From Pandoraea capi (lineage in GTDB: Bacteria > Pseudomonadota > Gammaproteobacteria > Burkholderiales > Burkholderiaceae): 64,000 nt of DNA. The position numbers and the translations under genes were made by a program. Positions within the stretch are counted from its first letter, which is position 1; each line of letters starts with the position of its first letter. The DNA lies in assembly GCF_902459735.1 (NCBI RefSeq), contig NZ_CABPRV010000003.1:310001-374000 (forward strand), in the 5' to 3' direction. The notes beneath the pieces were generated by a model. That model ran no database searches. It saw only the letters and a list, made by a program, of their open reading frames with translations, and was not told the DNA's origin. This document shows positions 35,382-44,350 of this stretch, piece after piece.

Positions 35382-36650
35382 TCAGACGAAATACGACAAG
35401 TCGGGCGTGGCAGGCACGGGGTACGGTGAGTCGGCAATCGGCATTTCCGGCGCGTCCGACGTATTTGACGCATCGCCGAGGCGCACGCCACCTGTCGCAG
35501 CCGGCTGCGGCGCAGGCATCGGCCACTCGCCCGATGATGGCGCCTGAGTCTCCGCTCGTGTTGAGGCGTTCCGCAAACGCCATCGCATGCTTCCGTCACC
35601 GGCAGGACGCCAATCAATGGTCTCGTACGGCGTCGGGTCGCAGCTATCGTTCGCCTTGCCTCGCGGGCGGAGATGGTTGACGAGCTGCATTCGCTGAAGC
35701 GTTGCCACGGTCGTCGTGAAGGTGACCATCGGCGTCTGTAGCCGCATCTGCCTCTGCCTCTGCCTCTGCGTGGGCACGGGCACGGTCGTCGGCGTGCCCT
35801 GTGGTGGCCTTTCCGAGGCGCGGATCACTTGCGCAACGATGGCGGTGAGCGATGGCGAGACCGCATTCCCGCGAGAGGCTCCTGTTGATGGCCCCGCGCT
35901 CGTCGTGTTCGCAGCGCTGCTGTCATTGGGCGTCGCATGCTGTGGGGCGAATGTTCGAATCGATGGCAGACGCAGTGCCCGCATCGGATTCGTGCCGCGT
36001 GACACCGGGCCTGCCAGCAGATCGGCAAACCGCTCGGCCGGAATCTCGACCGTGTTTGGCGCAAGCACCGTTTGCGCGACCAGCCGTTGTCCACCGGTTT
36101 TGGAGAGTCCTCCTTTTGGTGTCAGCACTTCTCGTAACGAATGCGGTTCAACGCCCAGCGCGGCAGCCAGCTCCGACAATCCGCCAGCAGCGGTACACAG
36201 TTCCCGACCGTTGCTGGCCAACTGGCACAGATTGTTGTGGCTGATGGCGTAACGGGTGGGTTCACCTCGCGCGTGAGCCGCGCCGCGGAAGTTTTCGGAC
36301 TGATCTCGATATCGCTGCATCGTAGTTCTGGGCAATTGATAGTGCTGCGCCACTTTTGCTGAACCGCCGAGCCTCGGAAACTCGCTCCGGGGAATGCGCA
36401 GCATCTCATCGACCTTCTTGTCGCGTTTAACCGCCTTGGCCCGTTTGGGGCCTCCCGTCAACAACCGTTTGGCGACGAGGGAGTGCATCAGCGCAGGCGG
36501 AAGGCGAGGCGGCGGATTGTCGGACGTTGACGAAATGGCGTCGTCCGACGTTGTCGAGGCGACCGCCGATGATTGTGTATCGGTGGACGCCGTTGGGGTC
36601 TGGGCGTTCAGATGCCACGTCGACGACGCGGCGATTGTCGGAAGCTGCAT
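35382..36650 (-). CDS. Hypothetical protein with two helix-turn-helix-like modules
   Basis: 422 residues, not recognised. The Ser/Thr/Pro-rich N-terminal 80 residues look disordered and basic near 60-80 (KRLLTGGPKRAKAVKRDKK). A folded-looking core (about 82-200) holds two 22-residue HTH-like segments with the same frame: GGSAKVAQHYQLPRTTMQRYRD at 95 (one G to D span) and GGLSELAAALGVEPHSLREVLT at 156, exactly 61 residues apart. The C-terminal half is low-complexity, with a Gln/Arg run (QRQRQRQ) from a DNA hexamer repeat, and ends in DLSYFV. AGGAG lies 10 bases before the ATG. It stands alone between hslU and the two-component genes, and its composition suggests a lineage-specific or acquired gene; a DNA-binding or secreted protein are both possible. 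Confidence 0.6.
   Translation of the reverse strand: MQLPTIAASSTWHLNAQTPTASTDTQSSAVASTTSDDAISSTSDNPPPRLPPALMHSLVAKRLLTGGPKRAKAVKRDKKVDEMLRIPRSEFPRLGGSAKVAQHYQLPRTTMQRYRDQSENFRGAAHARGEPTRYAISHNNLCQLASNGRELCTAAGGLSELAAALGVEPHSLREVLTPKGGLSKTGGQRLVAQTVLAPNTVEIPAERFADLLAGPVSRGTNPMRALRLPSIRTFAPQHATPNDSSAANTTSAGPSTGASRGNAVSPSLTAIVAQVIRASERPPQGTPTTVPVPTQRQRQRQMRLQTPMVTFTTTVATLQRMQLVNHLRPRGKANDSCDPTPYETIDWRPAGDGSMRWRLRNASTRAETQAPSSGEWPMPAPQPAATGGVRLGDASNTSDAPEMPIADSPYPVPATPDLSYFV
35748..35769. repeat. Hexanucleotide tandem repeat inside the hypothetical gene
   Basis: CTGCCT in 3.7 copies, encoding alternating Gln and Arg on the minus strand. Being a multiple of three, copy-number change would lengthen or shorten the protein without a frameshift. 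Confidence 0.8.
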
Positions 36651-36992
36651 GATCGGCCCGCTCCTGAGTCATCGGAAAAGGAAGAAGGATAGGAAAAGCG
36701 ACGACGAGCGCACACCGCACATCGCACGCGGGACCGACGCGGGTATGTCGGTGACAGAGCGCGACGAAGCTGTGAGTGGATGCGTGATGCGAGCTATTGC
36801 GACAGCGTCGCGAAATCGACAGCGGGTCGATTGCAGATTTCGTGCAGCGGGAAGATGACGAGGCAGGGCATGATGCGAGCGGCAGCGCACATGCGACTTC
36901 GCGCAGGGCGCGATGTCCGGGGCCGCGTCACGTGATTGTGACGTTGCCCTGTGTCGCCGATCCCGATGGGACCGGCGCGATCGGTGAGCGGC
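36651..36992. other. Intergenic region, hypothetical gene / response regulator
   Basis: 342 bases with no credible gene. It should hold the promoter of the hypothetical gene. Near its right end, GCCGATCCC-GAT-GGGACCGGC (36956-36976) forms a 9-bp hairpin with one G-U pair that could end the minus-strand regBA transcript, though without a U-tract. GTCAC-N6-GTGAC (36927-36942) is a second small dyad. Confidence 0.4.
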
Positions 36993-37535
36993 TTACTGCT
37001 TGACCGGGCGCTTGAGCAGCTTTCGCTGCAACGTGCGGCGATGCATGTTCAGTGCACGCGCCGTGGCGGAGATGTTGCCGTTGTGTTCGGCGAGCACGCG
37101 TTGAATGTGTTCCCACTCCAATCGGGCGACTGAGAGCGGCGACGGGTTTTCGATGGCTTCGTCCGCCTGTGTTTCGCTGGCATCGCTGCGCAGCGACGCG
37201 AGAATCGTGTCGGCGTTGGCCGGTTTGGCGAGATAGTTGTCGGCGCCGTCCTTGACCGCCTGCACGGCGGTGGCGATGCTTGCGTAGCCGGTGAGCACCA
37301 GCATGCGGGCCTTCGGTTGCAGCGCCCGCAGCGGTGCGATGAGCGGCAGTCCCGAGTCGTGTCCGAGATGCAGGTCGACCGAGATCAGGTCGAACTGTCG
37401 CGTGCGTGCGGCAAGCAGCGCGGCTGCGCTGTCACCGGCGATCTGCACGTCGTAACCGCGACGCGTCAGCGCACGCGCGAGCGTCTCGGCAAAGACGACG
37501 TCGTCGTCGATGAGAAGAAAGTGGGAGGCGTTCAT
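36993..37535 (-). CDS. regA: RegA/PrrA/RoxR-type response regulator
   Basis: 180-residue redox response regulator. The receiver domain has the acidic pocket D10-D12, phospho-acceptor Asp54 and Lys104 (YLAKPAN). A Pro-rich hinge leads to a Fis-type helix-turn-helix (about 138-176, with GNISATARALNMHRRTLQRKL). Short length and this C-terminal helix pair are typical of the RegA group, which controls respiration, carbon and nitrogen genes according to the redox state. Its ATG overlaps the stop of the sensor gene (ATGA), so the pair is co-translated. Confidence 0.86.
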   Translation of the reverse strand: MNASHFLLIDDDVVFAETLARALTRRGYDVQIAGDSAAALLAARTRQFDLISVDLHLGHDSGLPLIAPLRALQPKARMLVLTGYASIATAVQAVKDGADNYLAKPANADTILASLRSDASETQADEAIENPSPLSVARLEWEHIQRVLAEHNGNISATARALNMHRRTLQRKLLKRPVKQ

Positions 37536-38800
37536 GTCTGACTCCGCGAACCGAAGAAGAAGGTGGCCAGCGGCAGGCGCAATTCGGCGCGCGTGCCTTG
37601 CGGCGTGTTAGGGGTGAGCGCGATGTCTCCGCCGAGACGCTGCGCGCTGGCGAAGGCGAGATACAGCCCCATGCCGTGCCCGCCATGGGTGCTCATGACC
37701 GGGGAGTTGCCCAGACGGGTGCGAAGCTCGGCCGTCATGCCGGGACCTTCGTCGCAAACGGTGAAGCGCACGTCCTCGGCGCCCGCGATCACATCGAGGG
37801 TGACCGACGACGGGCTGAAGTACGCCGCATTGTCGAGCAGGATGGTGAGGATCTGGCCGACCTGCACGGTGTCTTCGATGCGTGCCGTCAACTCGGGCGG
37901 CACGCGCAACTGGAACTGCACCTGCGGATGGCGCAAGCGCCATTGCGTGGTGAACGCGGGCAGCCACTCGGCCAGCGGCTGACGCACGGGTGCCGCCGCG
38001 CGCGTCTGCACGTGACCGATGGCGCTCTTGCATAGCGCGATCTGTTGTTCGAGCGTCTGAAGGTCCGGCTCGAACGGTTTCAATGCGCTGTTGCCCAGAC
38101 TCTCGCTGCGCAACTCACCGACCACGACAGCCATCGTCGACAGTGGCGTGCCGAGTTCGTGCGCCACGCTCGCGGCCTGTGCGCCGAGCGCAGCCATCCG
38201 TTCATCGCGCAGCAGCCGTTGTTCGGCGCGGGCGAGCTGGGCATCACGCGCGCGTAGCGCACGCGACATGCGCGACACGAACCATGCGATCACGAGCACG
38301 CTGACCACGAAATTCACCCACATCCCGGCAAGGTGCAGACGCAGCAGGTTGCCCGGGTCGGCGAGATCGAGCGGCACGTACTGGAAGTTCAGTGCGCCAT
38401 AGGCCACGAGCGAGAGCAGCGCGAGCTGCGAGGCGTTGCGCCACGGCAGCACCGCCGCCGCAATGGCCAGCCCGGGCAGGAACAGGGAAACGAAAGGGTT
38501 GGTCGCGCCGCCGGAAAAGAACAACAGCGCGGTGAGCGCGGCGAGATCGACGAGCAACTGGCTCATCAGATCGAGATCGGTACGGCGTTTTGCCCGCTCG
38601 ACGCCGCGTCGCGCACGTATCCAGGTGAGGACGTTGAACAGCACTTCGAGCGCGACGATGGTGAGCATCGGCTCCAGCGGCAAGCGCACGCCGAGCCAGA
38701 GTTGGGCGACGCCGATGGTGGCGAGCTGACCGACGATGGCTAGACAGCGCAACCAGAAAAGCTGGACGACATTGGTCCGCTCGATGGGAAAATGAGTCAT
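37532..38800 (-). CDS. regB: RegB/PrrB/RoxS-type redox sensor histidine kinase
   Basis: 422-residue inner-membrane kinase with six predicted helices (about 12-230), then the H-box VAHELGTPLSTMAVV, an N-box (ILLDNAAYFSP) and G-boxes (DEGPGMT, GGHGMGLYLAF). The quinone-binding signature of RegB, GGATNPF, lies at 97-103 in a periplasmic loop. No obvious redox Cys follows the H-box, unlike RegB of Rhodobacter. The ATG at 38800 begins MTHFPIERTNVVQLFWLR, the typical start; more sequence upstream is open but unlikely. The gene is divergent from the copper chaperone gene. Confidence 0.86.
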   Translation of the reverse strand: MTHFPIERTNVVQLFWLRCLAIVGQLATIGVAQLWLGVRLPLEPMLTIVALEVLFNVLTWIRARRGVERAKRRTDLDLMSQLLVDLAALTALLFFSGGATNPFVSLFLPGLAIAAAVLPWRNASQLALLSLVAYGALNFQYVPLDLADPGNLLRLHLAGMWVNFVVSVLVIAWFVSRMSRALRARDAQLARAEQRLLRDERMAALGAQAASVAHELGTPLSTMAVVVGELRSESLGNSALKPFEPDLQTLEQQIALCKSAIGHVQTRAAAPVRQPLAEWLPAFTTQWRLRHPQVQFQLRVPPELTARIEDTVQVGQILTILLDNAAYFSPSSVTLDVIAGAEDVRFTVCDEGPGMTAELRTRLGNSPVMSTHGGHGMGLYLAFASAQRLGGDIALTPNTPQGTRAELRLPLATFFFGSRSQT

Positions 38801-38922
38801 ACGATAAGTGTACCAAGTCCGGGTCACGGGCCATCCGGCGTCGCGAGGCGCTGCGACACTCTGCCGCAGCGCCGTGATGCCCGGTATCGCAATGCCCGCA
38901 CACGCGTTCGGCGGCACGCGAC

Positions 38923-38928
38923 TACAAT
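38923..38928 (+). promoter_or_regulatory. Candidate -10 element of the copper chaperone gene (TACAAT)
   Basis: TACAAT about 105 bases before the ATG, in the 231-base region shared with the divergent regB gene. A -35 is not obvious. Confidence 0.3.
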
Positions 38929-39031
38929 GACCGTTCACGTTTTGCGCGACCGGTCGTCGCGCGATGTCTTCGTCGAAAAGACAGACATGAACCGACGATA
39001 TTCAGTCCGTCGACAACAAAAAGGAGTTTGC

Positions 39032-39532
39032 ATGAAGCACAAGCTTTTGGTGGCGGTCGCATTCAGTCTCGGTTTGGGCGCGGTGTCCGCCATGGCCCAG
39101 ACTGCCAGGGTCGATGTCTCCGACGCATGGGCGCGCGGCACCGTTCCCGGTCAGACATCGTCCGCCGTCTACATGACGCTGCAAGCGCATCAGCCGACCA
39201 CGCTCCTGAGCGTGAGCACGCCGGCGGCGGCCAACGCCGAAGTCCACGAAATGAAGCTCGAAGGCACGCTCATGAAAATGCGCGCGCTGCCCAAGGGCCT
39301 GCCGCTCGACGCGAACAAGCCGGTGGAACTCAAGCCGGGCAGCTATCACATCATGCTCACCGACCTGAAGGCGCCGCTCAAGAAGGGCGACACCGTGCCT
39401 GTGACGCTGAAGTTCGAGACGGCCGATCATAAGACGTCCGAGCAGCAGGTGCAGGCCACCGTGCGCGATCTGACGGCCGCCGCCCCGGCCGGTGGCGGCA
39501 TGGCCGGTATGGCGCACGGCGAGCATAAGTAA
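39032..39532 (+). CDS. PCu(A)C-type periplasmic copper chaperone
   Basis: 166-residue secreted protein. Signal peptide MKHKLLVAVAFSLGLGAVSAMAQ, then a DUF461/PCu(A)C beta-sandwich with the copper ligands of the H-x-M ... H-x-M scheme: VHEMKLEGTLMKMR and SYHIMLTDLK. Such proteins deliver Cu(I) to the CuA site of cytochrome oxidase. A Gly/Met/His tail (GGGMAGMAHGEHK) may bind further metal. AAGGAG precedes the ATG. It lies beside the RegBA-type genes, which would suit a role in respiration, though a regulatory link is only inferred. Confidence 0.88.
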   Translation: MKHKLLVAVAFSLGLGAVSAMAQTARVDVSDAWARGTVPGQTSSAVYMTLQAHQPTTLLSVSTPAAANAEVHEMKLEGTLMKMRALPKGLPLDANKPVELKPGSYHIMLTDLKAPLKKGDTVPVTLKFETADHKTSEQQVQATVRDLTAAAPAGGGMAGMAHGEHK

Positions 39533-39565
39533 GTCTCAATAAGCCATTCCCATGCGGTTGTCGCT

Positions 39566-39590
39566 CGCGCCGGGGCGTTTGCCCGGCGCG
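39566..39590. terminator. Hairpin between convergent genes
   Basis: CGCGCCGGG / CCCGGCGCG, a perfect 9-bp stem with a 7-base loop, lies between the ends of the copper chaperone gene and the convergent CWC gene. No U-tract on either side. Confidence 0.55.
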
Positions 39591-39648
39591 GTTCACCGCC
39601 GAGGTGGCGCTTACCGGAGACTGCCGACGTTATCGGACGATCAGACGA

Positions 39649-39981
39649 TCAGACGACGTCACCCGGATCGGCAGCCGTGCCGTCGACCGAGACCCCCGCA
39701 GCGAGTAGCGCCTCACGCAGACAGGCCGGGCAGAGGCAGGCGTCGACATTCAGACGGGCCGATGCGGGCAGGCGTGGCCAGTCGAGGCACCAGCACTGCA
39801 CGTCGCGGGGGCCGCTGTCCGGGGCGGTGCCTGCGACGTCGGGGGCAGCGCCCCGCCCGACGGCCGCGATCCTCGCGCCGCAGGCCACTTCCGCCCCGCA
39901 TCGGGGGCAGCGCGTCGGGGCTGTCCTGCCGTCGCCCGAAGGTGTTCCCATTGTTCCCTGACCTCGCTGGCGATCCATCAT
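39649..39981 (-). CDS. Cysteine-rich CWC-family protein
   Basis: 110-residue protein with the pattern of the cysteine_rich_CWC family: TRCPRCGAEVACGA, then QCWCLDWPRLPASA and CLCPACLREAL. Seven of its Cys could bind zinc. The function is unknown. The tandem ATG codons at 39976-39981 give a plausible start; upstream in-frame sequence continues but is not family-like. It is convergent with the copper chaperone gene and divergent from argB. Confidence 0.72.
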   Translation of the reverse strand: MMDRQRGQGTMGTPSGDGRTAPTRCPRCGAEVACGARIAAVGRGAAPDVAGTAPDSGPRDVQCWCLDWPRLPASARLNVDACLCPACLREALLAAGVSVDGTAADPGDVV

Positions 39982-41323
<1,342 letters not shown>

Positions 41324-41374
41324 GCGCGACGTCGACAAGGCCGCCGGGGCGATCCGGCGACCCGCGAGTTACAG

Positions 41375-41397
41375 GCGGACCCTTCGGGGTCCGCTTT
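41375..41397 (+). terminator. Intrinsic terminator of argB
   Basis: GCGGACCC-TTCG-GGGTCCGC, an 8-bp stem closed by a stable UUCG tetraloop, followed by TTTGCATTT. Confidence 0.85.
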
Positions 41398-41523
41398 GCA
41401 TTTGGGCGGCCGCTTCGCGGCTGTCATGGGATGGGCGACGCGGTGGTGACCTGTCGGGCGGCACGGCGGGGGCAACGTTTCCAGTGCGTGTACTCGCCAG
41501 GGCACACGCTGCGCCGCAGCGGC

Positions 41524-42429
41524 TCAATCAGGCGCCGTCAACTGACGCAGTTCGTCGAGCAGCTTCGCCGCCGGGCTCGGCAGAATGCCCTGACGGCGGC
41601 GGAAAGCGGTGAGCGTACGTGTGGCGCGCACGGACGCAATCGGCAGCGTATCCATCACCCGTGCCGAGGCTTCGACGTCGTACATCGGCTCAGGCATCCA
41701 CGTCAGGAAACCGCAGCGCGCCACCATGCTCTTGAGCACCGGAACCGAGCGCGTCTCCACGACGATGTTCGGCAAGCCCAGCCCGTGCGCGGCGAACACG
41801 CCCTGCATGTGCGCGTAGGGCGCGGTGCCGCGCGGCGGAATCGCCCAGCGCTCGTTCAGCGTATCCGCCAGCGTAATCGTCTCGCGCTGGCGCAACGGGT
41901 GATCGCATCCGGCAACAACGTAACTGTCGTCTTCCCAATGGCAGTCGGTGATCGCGACGATGTCGTCCGTGTCCGGTGCGACGGTCGAGAGCGCCAGATC
42001 GATTTCATGCCGCATCAGTCCCTGTGCGAGCCGGTCCCACACACCTTCGATGATCTCCACGCGCAGATTCGGCCAGCGGTTGAGCACGCGGTCGACTGCG
42101 AGCGGCAGCACATGACTGGCGATGGCACCGACGGCGCCGACCTTGATCGTGCCCTTCGCCAGCCCGCGCATCGCGTCGATCTCCTCGCGTGCATGCTCGG
42201 CTTCGCGGGCGAGCAGCATGGCGTGCGGCAGCAGCGCGTGGCCGAATGCCGTGAGCTCCATCCCCTTGCTGTGACGCTCGAACAGCGGCGCGCCCAGCTC
42301 CGTCTCGAGACGCTTGATCGTGCGGCTGAGCGCTGGCTGCGTGAGATGGAGTTCGGTGGCGGCGCGCCCGAGACTGCCGGTGGCGACGATGGTCGTGAAG
42401 GCGCGTAGCTGCTGGAGATTGAGGCTCAT
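41524..42429 (-). CDS. LysR-family regulator, divergent from mdlC
   Basis: 301-residue regulator. The HTH occupies about 1-60 (LNLQQLRAFTTIVATGSLGRAATELHLTQPALSRTI with usual LysR spacing), followed by the two-lobe effector-binding domain (TIKVGAVGAIASHVLPLAV onward), typical of regulators for small aromatic acids. The ATG at 42429 gives the standard N-terminus. Divergent orientation and a T-N11-A box in the shared region indicate that it activates mdlC and probably the aldehyde dehydrogenase and permease genes. Confidence 0.87.
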   Translation of the reverse strand: MSLNLQQLRAFTTIVATGSLGRAATELHLTQPALSRTIKRLETELGAPLFERHSKGMELTAFGHALLPHAMLLAREAEHAREEIDAMRGLAKGTIKVGAVGAIASHVLPLAVDRVLNRWPNLRVEIIEGVWDRLAQGLMRHEIDLALSTVAPDTDDIVAITDCHWEDDSYVVAGCDHPLRQRETITLADTLNERWAIPPRGTAPYAHMQGVFAAHGLGLPNIVVETRSVPVLKSMVARCGFLTWMPEPMYDVEASARVMDTLPIASVRATRTLTAFRRRQGILPSPAAKLLDELRQLTAPD

Positions 42430-42511
42430 GGCGGACGACGAAACTCCCGAACGCGGATCAACGGAGATGGCATGGACCGCAAGGATGGCGAGGGCAGCGG
42501 TCGTCGAAAAG

Positions 42512-42530
42512 TCATGCAAAAGCGTAATGA
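42512..42530. promoter_or_regulatory. LysR-type binding site upstream of mdlC
   Basis: TCAT-N11-ATGA, the T-N11-A form recognised by LysR proteins. With the -10 TATACT at 42573-42578 and a start near 42585 its centre lies near -64, the usual activator position. Confidence 0.6.
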
Positions 42531-42572
42531 CTTCGGCACGCAAAAGCAATTCCGATGCATATATCGGCTGCC

Positions 42573-42578
42573 TATACT
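42573..42578 (+). promoter_or_regulatory. Candidate mdlC -10 element (TATACT)
   Basis: TATACT 30 bases before the mdlC ATG, with a poor -35 (TTCCGA, 42550-42555) 17 bases upstream, as expected for an activator-dependent promoter. Confidence 0.5.
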
Positions 42579-42607
42579 TTTCGAACCGCCAAGAGACCAA
42601 CGCATCC

Positions 42608-44236
42608 ATGAAAGACAGCCGAGAACTCCACGCCGGCCGGCACGCCGGCGCACCCCAGACCCTCACCGTGCGCGAGGTCGTGATCGACCTGATGCGTCGC
42701 CACGGCATGACGAAGGTCTTCGCCAATCCCGGGTCGACGGAACTGCCGTTGTTCCGCGACTTCCCCGAAGACTTCGACTACGTGCTGGGTTTGCAGGAAG
42801 CCGTGGTGGTCGGTATGGCCGACGGGTACGCGCAGGCCACCGGCAACGCAGCGTTCGTGAATCTGCACTCCGCCGCGGGTGTCGGCAATGCGATGGGCAA
42901 CATCTTCACGGCGTACAAGAATCAGACACCGCTCATCGTGACGGCCGGTCAGCAGGCCCGCTCGATTCTCCCGTTCGACCCGTTCCTCGCTTCGGTGCGC
43001 GCCACCGAACTGCCGCAGCCCTACGTCAAGTTCAGTCTCGAACCGGCGCGTGCCGAAGATGTGCCGCTCGCGCTTGCCCGGGCGTATCACATTGCGATGC
43101 AGGAGCCGAAGGGGCCGGTCTTCGTCTCCATTCCGGTGGATGACTGGGATCGCCCGGCCGAGCCGGTGCCGCCGCGTCAGGTGAGTACGCGCGTGCAGGC
43201 CGAGCCGGCGGCGCTGGCGCAACTCGCGGCGGCGCTCGATGCGTGCGAGCGTCCCGCGTTCGTGGTCGGCTCGTCGATCGATCGCGCGGGGGCGTTCGAC
43301 GCCGTCGTGGCACTCGCCGAGCGTCACAACGCCCGCGTGTTCACCGCACCGATGTGTGCGCGCTGTGCCTTCCCGGAAGATCACCGTCTGTTCGCAGGGT
43401 TTCTGCCGCCGATGCGCGAGAAGATCGTCGGCCTGCTCGGTGGTCACGATCTGATTCTCGTGATCGGCGCCCCGGCGTTCACGTATCACGTGGAAGGCGC
43501 CGGGCCGCACGTGCCGGAGGGGGCATCGTTGTTCCAACTGGTCGAGGATCCGGGGCTGGCCGCATGGACGCCGGTCGGTGCGTCGGTTGTCGGCAACGTG
43601 CGTCTGGGTGTGGAAGCGTTGCTCGCACGAGAGATGCCGAACGAGCGCGTCGCGCCGCCTGTGCGTGCCGTGCCGCCGGTCGCGACGGTCAACGCGCCGG
43701 GTGAGCCGATGACGACAGCGTTTGCGCTTCAGACGCTGGCGCAAGTGCGTGACGCACAAGACATCGTCGTGGAAGAAGCACCGAGTGCGCGACCTGTCAT
43801 ACAGCAATACCTGCCGTTCACGCAGGCGGGCACCTTCTACACGATGAACAGCGGCGGCCTCGGCTATTCGATGCCGGCGGCTGTCGGCGTGGCGATGGCA
43901 CGGCCCGGGCGTCGCATCGTCTGTCTGGTCGGCGATGGCTCGGCCATGTACTCGATTCAGGCGCTGTGGAGCGCGGCACAGGCACGGCTGCCCATTACCT
44001 TCGTCATCCTGAACAACCGACGCTACGCCGCGTTGCAGGAGTTCGCACCCGCGTTCGGTTTCGGCCCGAAAGATCCCGTGCAGGGCACCGACCTGCCGGA
44101 CCTCGATTTCGTGCGCATGGCCGAAGGCATGGGGGTCCGGGGACAACGCGTGGAGCAGGGCAGCGCGTTGCGCGACGTTCTGTCGCACGCCATCGACAGC
44201 GGCGAGACGCGCCTCGTCGAACTCGTGGTGGCATGA
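42608..44236 (+). CDS. mdlC: Benzoylformate decarboxylase-type thiamine diphosphate enzyme
   Basis: 542-residue ThDP enzyme converting an aryl-glyoxylate to the aryl aldehyde and CO2. The MdlC residues are in place: Ser43 (ANPGSTELPLFRDFPEDF), Glu64 that activates ThDP (LGLQEAVVVGMADG), His87 (NLHSAAG) and the second active-site His in IGAPAFTYHVEGAG. The cofactor motif starts LVGDGSAMYSIQALW. Length is slightly above the 528 of Pseudomonas putida MdlC. No mandelate racemase or dehydrogenase gene is nearby, so the true substrate may be a substituted benzoylformate such as a vanillyl or syringyl glyoxylate. Confidence 0.88.
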   Translation: MKDSRELHAGRHAGAPQTLTVREVVIDLMRRHGMTKVFANPGSTELPLFRDFPEDFDYVLGLQEAVVVGMADGYAQATGNAAFVNLHSAAGVGNAMGNIFTAYKNQTPLIVTAGQQARSILPFDPFLASVRATELPQPYVKFSLEPARAEDVPLALARAYHIAMQEPKGPVFVSIPVDDWDRPAEPVPPRQVSTRVQAEPAALAQLAAALDACERPAFVVGSSIDRAGAFDAVVALAERHNARVFTAPMCARCAFPEDHRLFAGFLPPMREKIVGLLGGHDLILVIGAPAFTYHVEGAGPHVPEGASLFQLVEDPGLAAWTPVGASVVGNVRLGVEALLAREMPNERVAPPVRAVPPVATVNAPGEPMTTAFALQTLAQVRDAQDIVVEEAPSARPVIQQYLPFTQAGTFYTMNSGGLGYSMPAAVGVAMARPGRRIVCLVGDGSAMYSIQALWSAAQARLPITFVILNNRRYAALQEFAPAFGFGPKDPVQGTDLPDLDFVRMAEGMGVRGQRVEQGSALRDVLSHAIDSGETRLVELVVA

Positions 44237-44350
44237 TGCACTGCGCATTCCCTGCATCCTTCGATGCCTCCCTTCATGCCCCCATCCACGTGGCGACGAC
44301 CGGCGCGCGAGTCGGCGCATCGCCGGTGTCGAATCAGGAGACGTAAGTCC

